Part shown: piece after piece, positions 18,091 to 27,259 of the stretch | Layout of the letters: every line of letters begins with the position of its first letter | Numbering within the stretch: the stretch's first letter is position 1 | Assembly (NCBI RefSeq): GCF_016031635.1 | Contig: NZ_JACEGD010000003.1 | Span: forward strand, 202,285 to 266,284 | Length of the DNA stretch: 64,000 bases | DNA from: Bradyrhizobium diversitatis | Lineage (GTDB): Bacteria > Pseudomonadota > Alphaproteobacteria > Rhizobiales > Xanthobacteraceae | Direction of reading: 5' to 3' | The notes under the pieces: generated by a model | Seen by the model: the letters and a program-made list of their open reading frames with translations, nothing else | Told to the model about the DNA's origin: nothing | Database searches by the model: none | Program-made: the position numbers and the translations under genes

Positions 18091-19047
18091 ATGGCCAAAT
18101 ACAGACACGATCTGCCGCAGCACCGCGGCGGCATCTTCTTGACCGATGGCGGCATGGAAATCACCCTGATCTTTCACCAAGGGCTGGAGCTGCCGCACTT
18201 CGCGGCATTCGTGCTGCTGGACAGCGCCGATGGCCGCGCGCATCTGAAGCGGTACTACGAGGCCTATCTTCGCATCGCGCGGCAGCATGGACTCGGCTTC
18301 GTGCTCGACAGTCCGACCTGGCGCGCCAACCCCGATTGGGGCGCCAGGCTCGGCTACGATGCGGCCGGGCTCAAGGCCGTCAACATGGACGCCATTCGCC
18401 TTCTCGACGAATTGCGCAGCACATGGGAATCGCCTCGCACGCCATGCGTGATCAACGGCGCGATCGGTCCGCGTGGCGACGGCTACAAGGCCGGCAACAT
18501 GGACGCGGCGGAGGCGGAAGCCTACCACTCGGCCCAGATCGCAGCCTTCGCCGAGGCTGGCGCCGACATGGTGACTGCGTTCACGCTGAACAGCATCAAC
18601 GAAGCCGTCGGCGTGGTGCGTGCAGCCAGGACGCAGGAAATTCCGGTCGCGATCTCCTTCACGGTCGAGACCGATGGCCGCCTCGTCAGGGGCGAGTCGT
18701 TGCGCGAGGCGATCGAAGCGGTCGACGACGCAACGCACCGTGCTTGCGAATATTTCCTGATCAACTGCGCGCATCCGGCCCATTTTGACGGCGCGCTCGC
18801 GGCTGGCGAATCGTGGGTCCAGCGCATCCACGGCATCCGGGCCAACGCGTCGATCAAGAGCCATGCCGAGCTCGACGAATCGGAGACGCTCGACAGCGGC
18901 GATCCCGTCGATCTCGGCCGCCGTTACCTCTCGCTCAGGCGCGCGTTTCCGCAGATGCGGATTCTCGGCGGCTGTTGCGGTACCGATCACCGGCACGTTG
19001 CGGCCGTTTGCGAGGCCTGCCTGCCGCCAGAGGCGATGAGTGCGTAA
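18091..19047 (+). CDS. Homocysteine S-methyltransferase family protein
   Basis: A 318-residue enzyme of the betaine/S-methylmethionine homocysteine methyltransferase fold. The start shows FLTDGGMEITLIFHQGLELP, the barrel motif for this family. The zinc ligands are the Cys of NCAHP (about 222) and the Cys pair in GGCCGTDHRH near residue 300. It could methylate homocysteine from S-methylmethionine or a related donor, but a methionine-synthase role is not proven. I chose ATG 18091 (GGAG about 10 bases upstream); upstream in-frame ATGs also exist. A strong hairpin follows at 19061. Confidence 0.85.
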   Translation: MAKYRHDLPQHRGGIFLTDGGMEITLIFHQGLELPHFAAFVLLDSADGRAHLKRYYEAYLRIARQHGLGFVLDSPTWRANPDWGARLGYDAAGLKAVNMDAIRLLDELRSTWESPRTPCVINGAIGPRGDGYKAGNMDAAEAEAYHSAQIAAFAEAGADMVTAFTLNSINEAVGVVRAARTQEIPVAISFTVETDGRLVRGESLREAIEAVDDATHRACEYFLINCAHPAHFDGALAAGESWVQRIHGIRANASIKSHAELDESETLDSGDPVDLGRRYLSLRRAFPQMRILGGCCGTDHRHVAAVCEACLPPEAMSA

Positions 19048-19060
19048 TACATGCAAAATG

Positions 19061-19088
19061 AAATGGCCGGGATTGCTCCCGGCCATTT
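19061..19088. terminator. Bidirectional hairpin terminator
   Basis: The arms AAATGGCCGGGA (19061-19072) and TCCCGGCCATTT (19077-19088) pair perfectly with a four-base loop, between the rightward homocysteine methyltransferase stop (19047) and the leftward OmpA-family stop (19114). Flanking A and T bases on each arm make it usable from both sides. Confidence 0.85.
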
Positions 19089-19113
19089 GCGTGTTGCGTG
19101 CGTGGCTTGTGCC

Positions 19114-21276
19114 TCAGCGCGGCGGCGCGGTGCCGGGCGGGGGCGGCGGCAGCGAGGCCTGGCCGCCGTTGAGCAGCGGCGTGATGCGGCGGACGGTGAC
19201 GCGCCGGTTGATCACGCTCGGTCCTTGCGTCTGCTCCTTCAAGTACTGCTCGCCGTAGCCTTGCGACGTCAGGTTCTCCGCCGGGACACCGAACTGCTGC
19301 GTCAGCAATTCGGCCGCGGACTGCGCACGGCGGTCCGACAACGACAGATTGTCGACCTCGTTGCCCACCGCGTCGGTGTGCCCCTCGATCAGGAACACCT
19401 CGCGCGGGTTGCGCTGGATCGCACGGTTGAGGCCGTCGGCGATCGCTTGCAACCGGGCCGCCTGGTCCGGTGGGATGGTCCACGATCCCGTCTCGAAGTT
19501 GATCGTGTTGACGTCGATGCTCGGCATCTGCATGCGAACATTGGGGCTGTAGCGGATCTCGTCGAGCGAGTAACGCCGATCGATCCGTTGCACCGGCGGT
19601 GCCTCCATGGTCTCGTAGATCAAGTCCGGCGACGCCTCCTGGGCATCGACGATGTAGCGATCGTAGGGCATGTTGACCACCGGCGGCGGCACGTCGACAT
19701 AGAAGCCGCCGACCGACCGCGGATCGCGGTAGGTGTTGTCGATGATGATGACCTCGCGCCCGGCGGGGTCCCTGCGGATGCGCCGCATCAGCCGGCCGTC
19801 GGTGCCGACCACGGTGATGATCTCGCTGCCGTCGGGACGGATCACGACGGTGCGGGTTTCGCCGCCGACGGTGTCGGTGCGGATGTCACGGGCCCCGTAG
19901 CGGAAGCGATAGAGATCGTTGCCGCGGACATAGGCCTGCCCGCCTGGATCGCGGACGATGATGCGGTCCGGCTCGGTGTAGACGGTGCGGCCGCCTTCGA
20001 TGGTCTCGCGGCGCTGGCTATGGAGATCGGCGATGGTGGCACCGATCACGGCGCCGGCCACGACGCCCGCACCGATCGCGAGCGGCGTGAGGTCACGCTG
20101 CGGTGGACGCGGCGGTGGCGGCAGCGGTGCAGCAACCGTGGGAGCGGCCCGGAACGCGGGCGTCACCGTGGGCGGGGCGTATTGCGCCCTGTTCGGCGGC
20201 GGTGCGGCGGCCGGCGTGCCGGGAACGACCGTCGGCGCCGCAGCGCCGGCCGGAGGCGCCGGCGGCCGGGCCGGGGCACCAGCCTGCGGGGGCACAGGCG
20301 GAGCTCCGGTCGCGGGCGCTCCCGCAGGCGGCGTGCCCCCCTGACGGCCGGGCGTCGGCGTAGCGGTCGGAGCCGGCGTCGCGCCAGGTGTTGGTGTGGT
20401 CGTCGGTGTGGTCGTTGGAGCGGGCGTGGCACCCGGAGCTGGAGATGGCGTTCCTGCAGCCGGAGGCGCGCCGGGGCGTTCCGGCGGCGGTGTACCCGGG
20501 CGACCAGCCGGCGGCGCGCCAGGCGTGCTGCCCGGAGCGGGCGTTGCCGTTGGAGCAGGCGTGGCTGTCGGAGCAGGTGTGGCGGTCGGAGCAGGTGCTC
20601 CCGGTCGTGCTGCCGGTGCGGCGGGCGCAGGAGTCGGCGTCGCGGTGGGCGCTGGCGCCGGCCGGCCCTGAGGAGCTGCTGCGGGCGGCGGGGCCGGTGG
20701 CGTCGGAGCCGGGCGGGCACCGGACGGCGTGTGCGGCTGTGCGGCGGGAGGCGGCGTCGGCGTGCGTGGCTGCGGAGCCGCCGCGGGAGGCGGTGCTGGC
20801 GGCGTGGGAGCCGGGCGCGCCGCAGGCGGCGTCGGAGGAGGCGGTGTCGGGGCGTGCTGCTGCGGCGCCGCAGCTGGCGGCGGCGAAGGCTGCTTCTGGG
20901 CGGGCGGCGGCGGAGGCGGCGACGGTTGTTTCGGAGCGGCCGGCGGCGGCGGAGGCGCCGGACGGGCCGCAGGTGGAGGCGGAGGCGGTGGCGGCGCTGC
21001 CGGACGCGGCGGTGCGGCTGCCGGCGGGGGCGCGGCGGGCGGATGGGGCGGTGCAGCCGCGGGCGGTGGTGCCGCCGGGCGCGCGGGTGCTGCAGGGGGA
21101 GCCGCTGCCGGCGGTCCCTTCGGCGGCTGCTTCGGTTTTCCGTCAGGGCCCGTCTCTTGAGGCTGGGCCTGCGCGACCACGAGCGGCGAAGCGTCCTGCG
21201 CATGCGATGCGGTGTTTGCCAATTGCATCGCGGTCAGAGCCGTCGTCGCAAGCAGCACGAAACGAAGGTTGGTCAT
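19114..21276 (-). CDS. OmpA-family outer-membrane protein with a long Pro/Ala-rich linker
   Basis: A 720-residue protein. A signal peptide (VLLATTALTAMQLANTASHA) precedes about 350 residues that are almost only Pro, Ala, Gly and Thr (tracts such as APTATPAPTATPAPG), then a short helix (GAGVVAGAVIGATI), a segment with repeated R-x-x-D motifs, and a C-terminal OmpA peptidoglycan-binding domain (INFETGSWTIPPDQAARLQ, LIEGHTDAVGNEVDNLSLS, NRRVTVRRI). It probably spans the periplasm and tethers the outer membrane to peptidoglycan. The linker is so GC-rich that it creates long spurious frames on the other strand. Bradyrhizobium encodes similar proteins. Confidence 0.88.
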   Translation of the reverse strand: MTNLRFVLLATTALTAMQLANTASHAQDASPLVVAQAQPQETGPDGKPKQPPKGPPAAAPPAAPARPAAPPPAAAPPHPPAAPPPAAAPPRPAAPPPPPPPPAARPAPPPPPAAPKQPSPPPPPPAQKQPSPPPAAAPQQHAPTPPPPTPPAARPAPTPPAPPPAAAPQPRTPTPPPAAQPHTPSGARPAPTPPAPPPAAAPQGRPAPAPTATPTPAPAAPAARPGAPAPTATPAPTATPAPTATPAPGSTPGAPPAGRPGTPPPERPGAPPAAGTPSPAPGATPAPTTTPTTTPTPGATPAPTATPTPGRQGGTPPAGAPATGAPPVPPQAGAPARPPAPPAGAAAPTVVPGTPAAAPPPNRAQYAPPTVTPAFRAAPTVAAPLPPPPRPPQRDLTPLAIGAGVVAGAVIGATIADLHSQRRETIEGGRTVYTEPDRIIVRDPGGQAYVRGNDLYRFRYGARDIRTDTVGGETRTVVIRPDGSEIITVVGTDGRLMRRIRRDPAGREVIIIDNTYRDPRSVGGFYVDVPPPVVNMPYDRYIVDAQEASPDLIYETMEAPPVQRIDRRYSLDEIRYSPNVRMQMPSIDVNTINFETGSWTIPPDQAARLQAIADGLNRAIQRNPREVFLIEGHTDAVGNEVDNLSLSDRRAQSAAELLTQQFGVPAENLTSQGYGEQYLKEQTQGPSVINRRVTVRRITPLLNGGQASLPPPPPGTAPPR

Positions 21277-21464
21277 GGTGTTGAACTTCCCCGGAAGGTT
21301 CTTTGACGAAGTGTCGGGATGAACAGCTACGCGTTAGGCCGCATTGTGGCAGGCGATGCAGCCGCAGCCCGATTTATTTCTGCACGCAAATCATCTCACT
21401 ATGGCGATGTTCATTGCGCATTCAGATGCTGGCTGCAATCGCCTTACATGTGATTGGAGAGTTT

Positions 21465-21704
21465 TCATGCGTGATGCCGCGGCATTGCATCTGTCGCAGG
21501 ATTCGGAGTGAGCGGCCCATTCGGTCCGCGCGATGGAATCTCTTCAGGCACGCGGCCAGGCAGTTCGTCGGGGCGCGGTGATTCGCCTGGCTCGCGGACC
21601 GGTGGGGTGATTTCAGGCTGCGGATTGCCAGGCGGGATTCCGGGCGGCGGCTCAGTTGGCGTGCCTGGCGTCGACGGCGGAATCTCGGGCGGTTCGATCG
21701 GCAT
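21465..21704 (-). CDS. Small proline-rich protein
   Basis: A 79-residue acidic protein, about one third Pro: PIEPPEIPPSTPGTPTEPPP and later PEEIPSRGPNGPLTPNPATD. It has no signal peptide and no membrane helix, so it is probably cytoplasmic and unstructured. Its ATG shares a base with the stop of the upstream PNPOx-like gene (TGATG), so the two are translationally coupled. I recall similar small Pro-rich proteins in Bradyrhizobium but no known function. It may be produced under general stress together with its partner. Confidence 0.65.
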   Translation of the reverse strand: MPIEPPEIPPSTPGTPTEPPPGIPPGNPQPEITPPVREPGESPRPDELPGRVPEEIPSRGPNGPLTPNPATDAMPRHHA

Positions 21705-22189
21705 CACATCGAGACCTTGCGATTCTCGCCGATGTCAGGACGTGTATTCGTGACGGCCGCGGCCGCCATCTTCACGTAGGAGATCACCGTCCCCGGCGAG
21801 TCCCAGAATTCGGCGTCGTCAGGCGTGACCTTGAGCACGCGGATGTTGGGATCTTCCGCAGAGTCCCACCATGCCTTGGCCGGCGTCGAGAACAGCTCCT
21901 TGATCTTGGCACGGTCGTCGGAGACGACGGCAGTGCCGGTCAGAGAAACATATTTCTGGCTGCCGGCATCCGCGAACGACAGGTTGACGGATGGATGACG
22001 CGCGATTTCATCATCCTTGTGACGCCGTGCATCGGTCAGGAAAAAAATCGTGTTCGCGTCGCGGTCGAGATAGGCGCTCATCGGCCGCGCGCGGAGCTTG
22101 TCGCCGTCGCGCGTGACCAGCATCGCGAATCCGATCTTCTTCATCAGATCCCAGACGCGATCGACGTCGCCGGCATTGTCGTTGGCCAT
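21704..22189 (-). CDS. General-stress protein, pyridoxamine-phosphate-oxidase-like fold
   Basis: A 161-residue flavin-binding-fold protein of the general stress protein 26 group. DRVWDLMKKIGFAMLVTRDG starts the split barrel; RPMSAYLDRDANTIFFLTD and HPSVNLSFAD are the usual core strands, and AKAWWDS near residue 112 is typical for the family. Members bind FMN/FAD or heme-like ligands, but the enzyme activity is unclear. AGGAG sits before the ATG at 22189. An EcfG-type promoter lies about 27 bases upstream of that start, which fits general-stress control. Coupled to the Pro-rich gene. Confidence 0.85.
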   Translation of the reverse strand: MANDNAGDVDRVWDLMKKIGFAMLVTRDGDKLRARPMSAYLDRDANTIFFLTDARRHKDDEIARHPSVNLSFADAGSQKYVSLTGTAVVSDDRAKIKELFSTPAKAWWDSAEDPNIRVLKVTPDDAEFWDSPGTVISYVKMAAAAVTNTRPDIGENRKVSM

Positions 22190-22215
22190 GTCATGCTCCT
22201 GTTGCAAGGAACGAT

Positions 22216-22240
22216 AACGGCCTGCCCGGAACGATGTTCC
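22216..22240 (-). promoter_or_regulatory. EcfG (general stress sigma) promoter: GGAAC-N16-CGTT
   Basis: Read on the minus strand, GGAAC at 22240-22236 and CGTT at 22219-22216 are separated by exactly 16 bases. This matches the general-stress sigma EcfG consensus of alphaproteobacteria (GGAAC-N16/17-CGTT). Transcription would start a few bases after CGTT and leave a short leader before the ribosome binding site of the gene starting at 22189. Confidence 0.8.
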
Positions 22241-22254
22241 CCTGGGACTACGTC

Positions 22255-22641
22255 CTATTCCGGCGCGTGGCAGACGGCCTCGATATTGTGGCCATCAGGG
22301 TCGAGCACGAACGCGCCGTAGTAGTTCGGGTGATAATGCGGGCGGATGCCGGGCGAACCGTTGTCGCGGCCGCCGGCCGCGATTGCGGCCTTGTAGAATG
22401 CGTCGACCGTGGCGCGGTCCTTGGCACGAATGGCGACATGCACCGGCTTGTTCATGGCGCCTTCGCCGCCGATCCAGAAATCGGGCTTGCCCTCGGCGCC
22501 GAAGCCCGCGGCGGAAGCGTGGCCGGTCTGCTCTGCCGTGACCTCCATGATCAGGCTGTAGCCGAGCGGCGCCAGCGCCGTCGTGTAGAATGCCTTCGCG
22601 CGTTCATAGTCGGAGACCGAGATACCCAGATGGTCGATCAT
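22255..22641 (-). CDS. VOC-family (glyoxalase-like) protein
   Basis: A 128-residue metal-binding vicinal-oxygen-chelate protein. The start MIDHLGISVSDYERAKAFY is a typical first beta-alpha module with His4. The second half has HVAIRAKDRATVDAF, YYGAFVLDPDGHNIEAVCH, with the later metal-ligand positions (H of HVAI, E of NIEAVC). It is a close match in style to small bacterial glyoxalase/bleomycin-resistance proteins, but the substrate cannot be told. It lies upstream of the stress gene on the same strand; the intervening EcfG promoter suggests separate control. Confidence 0.87.
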   Translation of the reverse strand: MIDHLGISVSDYERAKAFYTTALAPLGYSLIMEVTAEQTGHASAAGFGAEGKPDFWIGGEGAMNKPVHVAIRAKDRATVDAFYKAAIAAGGRDNGSPGIRPHYHPNYYGAFVLDPDGHNIEAVCHAPE

Positions 22642-22843
22642 CGCAACCTCTCTTGTTCGCTCCTGTCAGCGTGACAGCAACGTATTGCTTCGGTTCCTGC
22701 ATGTCATCGCGAAACCGCGCGCATAGCCGGTTTTACCGGCGACTCCAACGCTCGATCGCAGGTGCCGGGGCGCGAAGCGAACCCGAGATCCATGACCATA
22801 GGAAGGAGTGTTGCGCGAGACGCCCACTCCGAGAGAGAGGACC

Positions 22844-24802
22844 TTACGCCGCCTTTTTCGGCGGCGCCTTGCGCTGGCGCAGAAAGCGGCCGAGCAGCTT
22901 GCGCTTGCCCTTGCGCGGAATCAGGTCGATGTCGCTGACAAGCTTGGCGCCGCCCTTGCGCCGCTCCAGCACGATCTTGCGGCTGTGGAAGGCCTCCAGC
23001 TCGGCGCGATGCGCGACGCTGACGATCGTGGCCTTCGGCAGCGCGTCGGTGATCATCTTCATCATCTTGTCCTGGCCCTTCTCGTCGAGCGCCGAGGTCG
23101 CCTCGTCGAGCACGACGATGTCGGGGTTGTGCAGCAGCAGCCGCGCGAAGGCGAGGCGCTGCTTCTCGCCGCCGGACAGCGTCTGTTCCCAGGGTCCTTC
23201 CTCTTCGATCTTCTCCTTGAGATGATCGAGTCCGACCTTGTGCAGGGCTTTGCCGATCTCCTCGACGGTCCAGTGATCGGCGGCGCCTGGATAGGCGACC
23301 GCCCGCCGCAAGGAGCCGGAGGGCACGTAAGGCCGCTGCGGCAGCATGAACAGCCGCCGATCGGCATGGAAGTTGACGGCGCCGCCGCCCCAGGGCCATA
23401 GGCCTGCGATGGCGCGCACCAGCGTGCTCTTGCCGGTGCCGGATTCGCCGGCGACCAGCAGCCGTTCGCCGGGCTCGATCACGACCTCGGTCTCGCCGAC
23501 CACGGCGGTGCCGTCGTCGAGCGTGACGGAGAGATCCTTCAGCTCCAGCATGGCGTCGTTGCGCGTCTCGCCGCGCTTGATGCGACCAAGGCCGGCGCCC
23601 TGCTCGGCGCGTTCGAGGCCGTCGAGCGACATCATCAGCGAGGCGATGCGGCGCGCGCAGGCATTCCAGTCGGCCAGCCGGGGATAATTGTCGACCAGCC
23701 AGCCGAACGCGCTCTGCACGATGGTGAAGGCGGAGGCCGCCTGCATCACCTGTCCGAGCGTCATGCTGCCGTCGAGGAATTTTGGCGCGCAGAGCAGCAG
23801 CGGCACCACCGGCGCAACGAGGCTCGATCCCTGCGACACCAGCGTGGTGCGCATGTGCTGGCCGGCGAGTCGCGCCCATTGCCGCAGCACGCGGGTCAAA
23901 TTGCGGTCGATGCCGTCGCGCTCTTCCTGTTCCCCGCCGAGCAGCGCAATGCTCTCGCCGTTCTCGCGCACGCGCGTCAGCGTGTAGCGGAAGTCGGCTT
24001 CAGCCTGGTTCTTGTCCTCGGAGACCTGGACGAAGCGCCGGCCGATCACCACGATCGAGCTGGACGCAATCGCGGCGTAGAGGATCGCGGCGATCACCAG
24101 GAAGCCGGGGATCGTGACGGCCGAGCCGCCAAGCGTGACGGTGAGCGCGCCGCCGATGGTCCAGAGCACGACGATGAAGGTTACGGCCGACAGCAGCGCG
24201 GACGTCACGCCGGCGAGGAAATCGACTGGGGAGTCGGTCGCAATCCGCAGATCCTCGGCGATCCGGTATTCGGGATTCTCGTGATCGCCGCCGACCAGGT
24301 TGAGCTGGTAGTAGCGCCCGTTCGCGAGCCAGCGAGTGAGGACGCTCGCCGTGAGCCAGGCCCGCCAACGCCGCTGGATTCCCATGCGCGCGAACACCTG
24401 CGCCACTGCCAGCGCGATGCTGCCGATCGCGAGCGGGAAGAACACCACCGTGAGATGGAAGACACTCGCCGCGTCGCGCTTCTCGATGGCGTCGAAGATC
24501 GCGCGATTCCAGACATTGATGCCGTATTGGAAGCCGACCGTCAGCACGATCAGCAGGCCGAGACCGATCGAGAACGGCCAGGCGAGGCGGTTGCCGTTGC
24601 GGCCCCAGAAGCCGCGAGCGCTGATCCAGAACCGCGTCAGCAGATAATCCTTGCGGGCCTGCTCGGCTTCCTCGGCTGAGAGCTCGGGGTCGGGTTCGAG
24701 CAGCTCGGGCGGGGGCGGTGCTACGTCATCGCCGGTCTCGCCTTTGATCTCCACAATGGGCGGCTTGCTGCCCTCCTCGTGCGTTGTGGCCGGCTTGTGC
24801 AT
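22844..24802 (-). CDS. ABC transporter with fused ATPase, BclA/YddA-type (SbmA/BacA-like membrane domain)
   Basis: A protein of about 652 residues. After an acidic N-terminus, the membrane domain (about 55-390, SbmA/BacA-like ABC_membrane_2 type) carries RLAWPFSIGLGLLIVLTVGF and QYGINVWNRAIFDAIEKRD. The C-terminal ATPase has Walker A GESGTGKST (about 452-460), the signature LSGGEKQR and Walker B IVVLDEATSALD, then the switch His in SVAHR. Bradyrhizobium BclA, needed for uptake of plant NCR peptides during symbiosis, has this architecture, but the genus carries several paralogues so I do not name it. The start is uncertain: ATG 24802 or GTG 24817. A tail rich in Lys/Arg ends the protein. Confidence 0.88.
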   Translation of the reverse strand: MHKPATTHEEGSKPPIVEIKGETGDDVAPPPPELLEPDPELSAEEAEQARKDYLLTRFWISARGFWGRNGNRLAWPFSIGLGLLIVLTVGFQYGINVWNRAIFDAIEKRDAASVFHLTVVFFPLAIGSIALAVAQVFARMGIQRRWRAWLTASVLTRWLANGRYYQLNLVGGDHENPEYRIAEDLRIATDSPVDFLAGVTSALLSAVTFIVVLWTIGGALTVTLGGSAVTIPGFLVIAAILYAAIASSSIVVIGRRFVQVSEDKNQAEADFRYTLTRVRENGESIALLGGEQEERDGIDRNLTRVLRQWARLAGQHMRTTLVSQGSSLVAPVVPLLLCAPKFLDGSMTLGQVMQAASAFTIVQSAFGWLVDNYPRLADWNACARRIASLMMSLDGLERAEQGAGLGRIKRGETRNDAMLELKDLSVTLDDGTAVVGETEVVIEPGERLLVAGESGTGKSTLVRAIAGLWPWGGGAVNFHADRRLFMLPQRPYVPSGSLRRAVAYPGAADHWTVEEIGKALHKVGLDHLKEKIEEEGPWEQTLSGGEKQRLAFARLLLHNPDIVVLDEATSALDEKGQDKMMKMITDALPKATIVSVAHRAELEAFHSRKIVLERRKGGAKLVSDIDLIPRKGKRKLLGRFLRQRKAPPKKAA

Positions 24803-24856
24803 GAGCGGACAACGCACAAGGAAATCAAACGGTTCCCTTCGGTTCCGGTCGCCGGG

Positions 24857-27010
24857 TCACTCGGCGGCGCCGTCGCTGACGTGCCGCAGCCGCGCGGCCC
24901 GGTGCAGAACGCGCGATAATTCCTCGATCGAATAGGGCTTTTGCACGAGATCGCAGCCGGCCGCGCCCTCCTGTGACAGGGCCTGGCTGTAGCCGGTGGT
25001 CAACACGACCGGCACGGCGATGCCGCGCTCGCGGATCGCCCGTACCAAATCGAGCCCGGTCATCCCGGGCATCACCACGTCCGAGAGCACGACGTCGAAG
25101 CGATCCGCGTCCACTGCGAGCTCGGCAAGCGCATCGGCGGCATTGTCGATCAGCGTGATGCAGTAGCCGAGCTCGGTGAGGCCATCGGCGGCGAAATTGG
25201 CAAGCTCGATATTGTCCTCGACCACCAGCACCGACATGCCGGTACCGGCCATTGCCGGCGCAGTGTTGGGCGCCTGGCGCTGCGGCAGCAGCTCCGGCGG
25301 CACGCGCGGCAGGTAGAGCGAGAAGGTGCTGCCGTGTCCTACCTCGCTCGTGACAGTCACTTCGCCGCCGGACTGCCGGGCGAAGCCGAACACCTGGGAC
25401 AGGCCGAGACCGGTGCCGTGGCCGATCTGCTTGGTGGTGAAGAACGGCTCGAAGATGCGCCCGAGCCGTGCGGCGGGAATGCCGACACCGGTGTCGCTGA
25501 CGTTGACGCGGACGAAGCCATGGTTTGCCAAGGTCTGGCTCGCCGAAAGCTTCGCCAGCGTGTCCGGAACCGTCGTTGCGGCCTCGACGCTGAAAACGAT
25601 CGTGCCTTTGCCCCGCATGGCATCGCGCGCGTTGGTGGCCATGTTGATCAGCGCGGTCTCGAACTGGCTGGCATCGGCATCGACGAGGTACGGTTCCGCC
25701 GGTAGCTGCATGACGATCTCGATCGCGGGACCCAGCAGCGTGGCGAGCATGTCGTGCAGCGATTGCAGCCGCGCACCGACGTCGAACACCTCCGGCTTCA
25801 GGGTCTGGCGCCGCGCAAAGGCGAGCAGCTGCGAGGTCAGCTTGGCCGCGCGCGCGACCGAATCCGCAATGGCCGTGATGTAGCGCTGTCGGCGCTCCTC
25901 CGTCAGCTGCGGCCGGTTCAAGAGGTCGACCGAAGCGCGGATCACCGTCAGGAGATTGTTGAAGTCGTGCGCGACGCCGCCGGTGAGCTGGCCGAGCGCC
26001 TCGAGGCGCTGGCTGTGCCTGAGCGCCTCCTCGGCCTCGCGCCGCTTTGCAGCTTCCGCCTGAAGGTGCCGCGTTCGCCGCAACGCGAGCGCCAGCAACA
26101 GAAACAGCAGCGCGGTCGCGGGAACGCCGAACACCAGATGCTGGCCCATGGTGGCGAACCAGCGCGCGCGGATCGCCGAGGTCTCGAGCCCGGCACTGAC
26201 ATAGATCGGATATTCGGCGACACGCCGGTAGGCGATGCGCCGCTCGATGCCGTCCGAGGGCCAGCCGATGGTGATGAGGCCGTGCTCGGGTTGAGCCGAG
26301 ATCTTCTGGCCCAGCGGTCCGGCCGGATCGAGCCGAAGCTCGCGGTCAAGCCGGGGGAAATGCGTGAGCATCGCGCCGTCGGTGCGGCCCATCGCGAAGA
26401 AGCTGCCGGGATCCGATCCAATTCTGGCGTAGAAACTTTCGAAATATTCCGGCAGGACCGAGGCCTGGATCACGCCGATGAAACTGCCGTCGTCGGAGTC
26501 GCGGCGGCGGCTGACCCCGAAGAAGCGCGCGCCCTGATAGGGTGGCCGTGGCGTCAGGGCCGTGCCGATGAAAGTGCCGATGCCATGGTCGATGTGGGCG
26601 TAGAAGTAATCGCGATCGGCAAAGCTGAGGTCCGGCGGCGGCGAGACGAGGCTGTTGACCAGCGCTTTTCCGTTGGCATCGAAGATCCAGGCCGATTTCA
26701 GCTGCGGCAGCGCATCGGTCAGTCGCTTGAGGCGCCGATGCAGTGCGGGTTCCCGCGCGCGGATGATGTCGTCCGGCAAGCCGCGCACGACCTCGTTGAG
26801 CTCGGCGAGGCTGCGGTCGATGGTCTCGAACACCTTGAGCGCGTGCTCATGAGCGACATCGACCGTCCGCTCGATCTCCCGGTCGGCCATATCTCTGGTG
26901 GACGTGTAGGAGATCCTGGCGGCAACGGCGAAGAGCGCAATCGGCAGCGCCAGGGATGCCGCCATCATCCACTGCAACAGCCTCAGCGAGTTGCGTTGCG
27001 CCCTCTGCAC
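24857..27010 (-). CDS. Hybrid histidine kinase with Cache sensor and receiver domain
   Basis: 717 residues from a GTG start with GGAG about six bases upstream. TM1 is at about 14-32, a periplasmic Cache-type sensor at about 35-285 (DLSFADRDYFYAHIDHG is typical), and TM2 at about 292-311. The H-box is LGQLTGGVAHDFNNLL (His 348), followed by the ATPase lobe (NMATNARDAM, DTGVGIP, GTGLGLS) and a C-terminal receiver with VVEDN, SDVVMPGMTG and QKPYS. The GGVAHDFNN H-box is common in alphaproteobacterial hybrid kinases. It has no neighbouring regulator gene; its own receiver may pass phosphate on. The signal is unknown, probably a small organic ligand. Confidence 0.92.
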   Translation of the reverse strand: MQRAQRNSLRLLQWMMAASLALPIALFAVAARISYTSTRDMADREIERTVDVAHEHALKVFETIDRSLAELNEVVRGLPDDIIRAREPALHRRLKRLTDALPQLKSAWIFDANGKALVNSLVSPPPDLSFADRDYFYAHIDHGIGTFIGTALTPRPPYQGARFFGVSRRRDSDDGSFIGVIQASVLPEYFESFYARIGSDPGSFFAMGRTDGAMLTHFPRLDRELRLDPAGPLGQKISAQPEHGLITIGWPSDGIERRIAYRRVAEYPIYVSAGLETSAIRARWFATMGQHLVFGVPATALLFLLLALALRRTRHLQAEAAKRREAEEALRHSQRLEALGQLTGGVAHDFNNLLTVIRASVDLLNRPQLTEERRQRYITAIADSVARAAKLTSQLLAFARRQTLKPEVFDVGARLQSLHDMLATLLGPAIEIVMQLPAEPYLVDADASQFETALINMATNARDAMRGKGTIVFSVEAATTVPDTLAKLSASQTLANHGFVRVNVSDTGVGIPAARLGRIFEPFFTTKQIGHGTGLGLSQVFGFARQSGGEVTVTSEVGHGSTFSLYLPRVPPELLPQRQAPNTAPAMAGTGMSVLVVEDNIELANFAADGLTELGYCITLIDNAADALAELAVDADRFDVVLSDVVMPGMTGLDLVRAIRERGIAVPVVLTTGYSQALSQEGAAGCDLVQKPYSIEELSRVLHRAARLRHVSDGAAE

Positions 27011-27259
27011 AGTCGCTCCGGTCCCTGATCGTAAGCTTAACTGAATTTCGCGCCGGGAAGGAAGTCGGTTGCGATCGTAACCATTGGTTGCAATTTTATG
27101 GATTCGCCCGCCGTGCGGGTCAAGAACGATTCTACTCAAATGGGGGCAGGTCTTGGAATGTCACGCATGATCGGCCAAGGGGCGGCAAGTTCGTGGCATG
27201 CAGAGCAACGGAGCGGAGGCCGGCGCATCCGCTCTCCAACGCGCTACCGGAGGGCGGCG

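Noticed and set aside
19051..21306. Long rightward frame of about 750 codons, extremely Arg-rich
   Set aside because: It is the mirror of the Pro/Ala-rich OmpA-family gene; the OmpA domain and signal peptide are on the minus strand.
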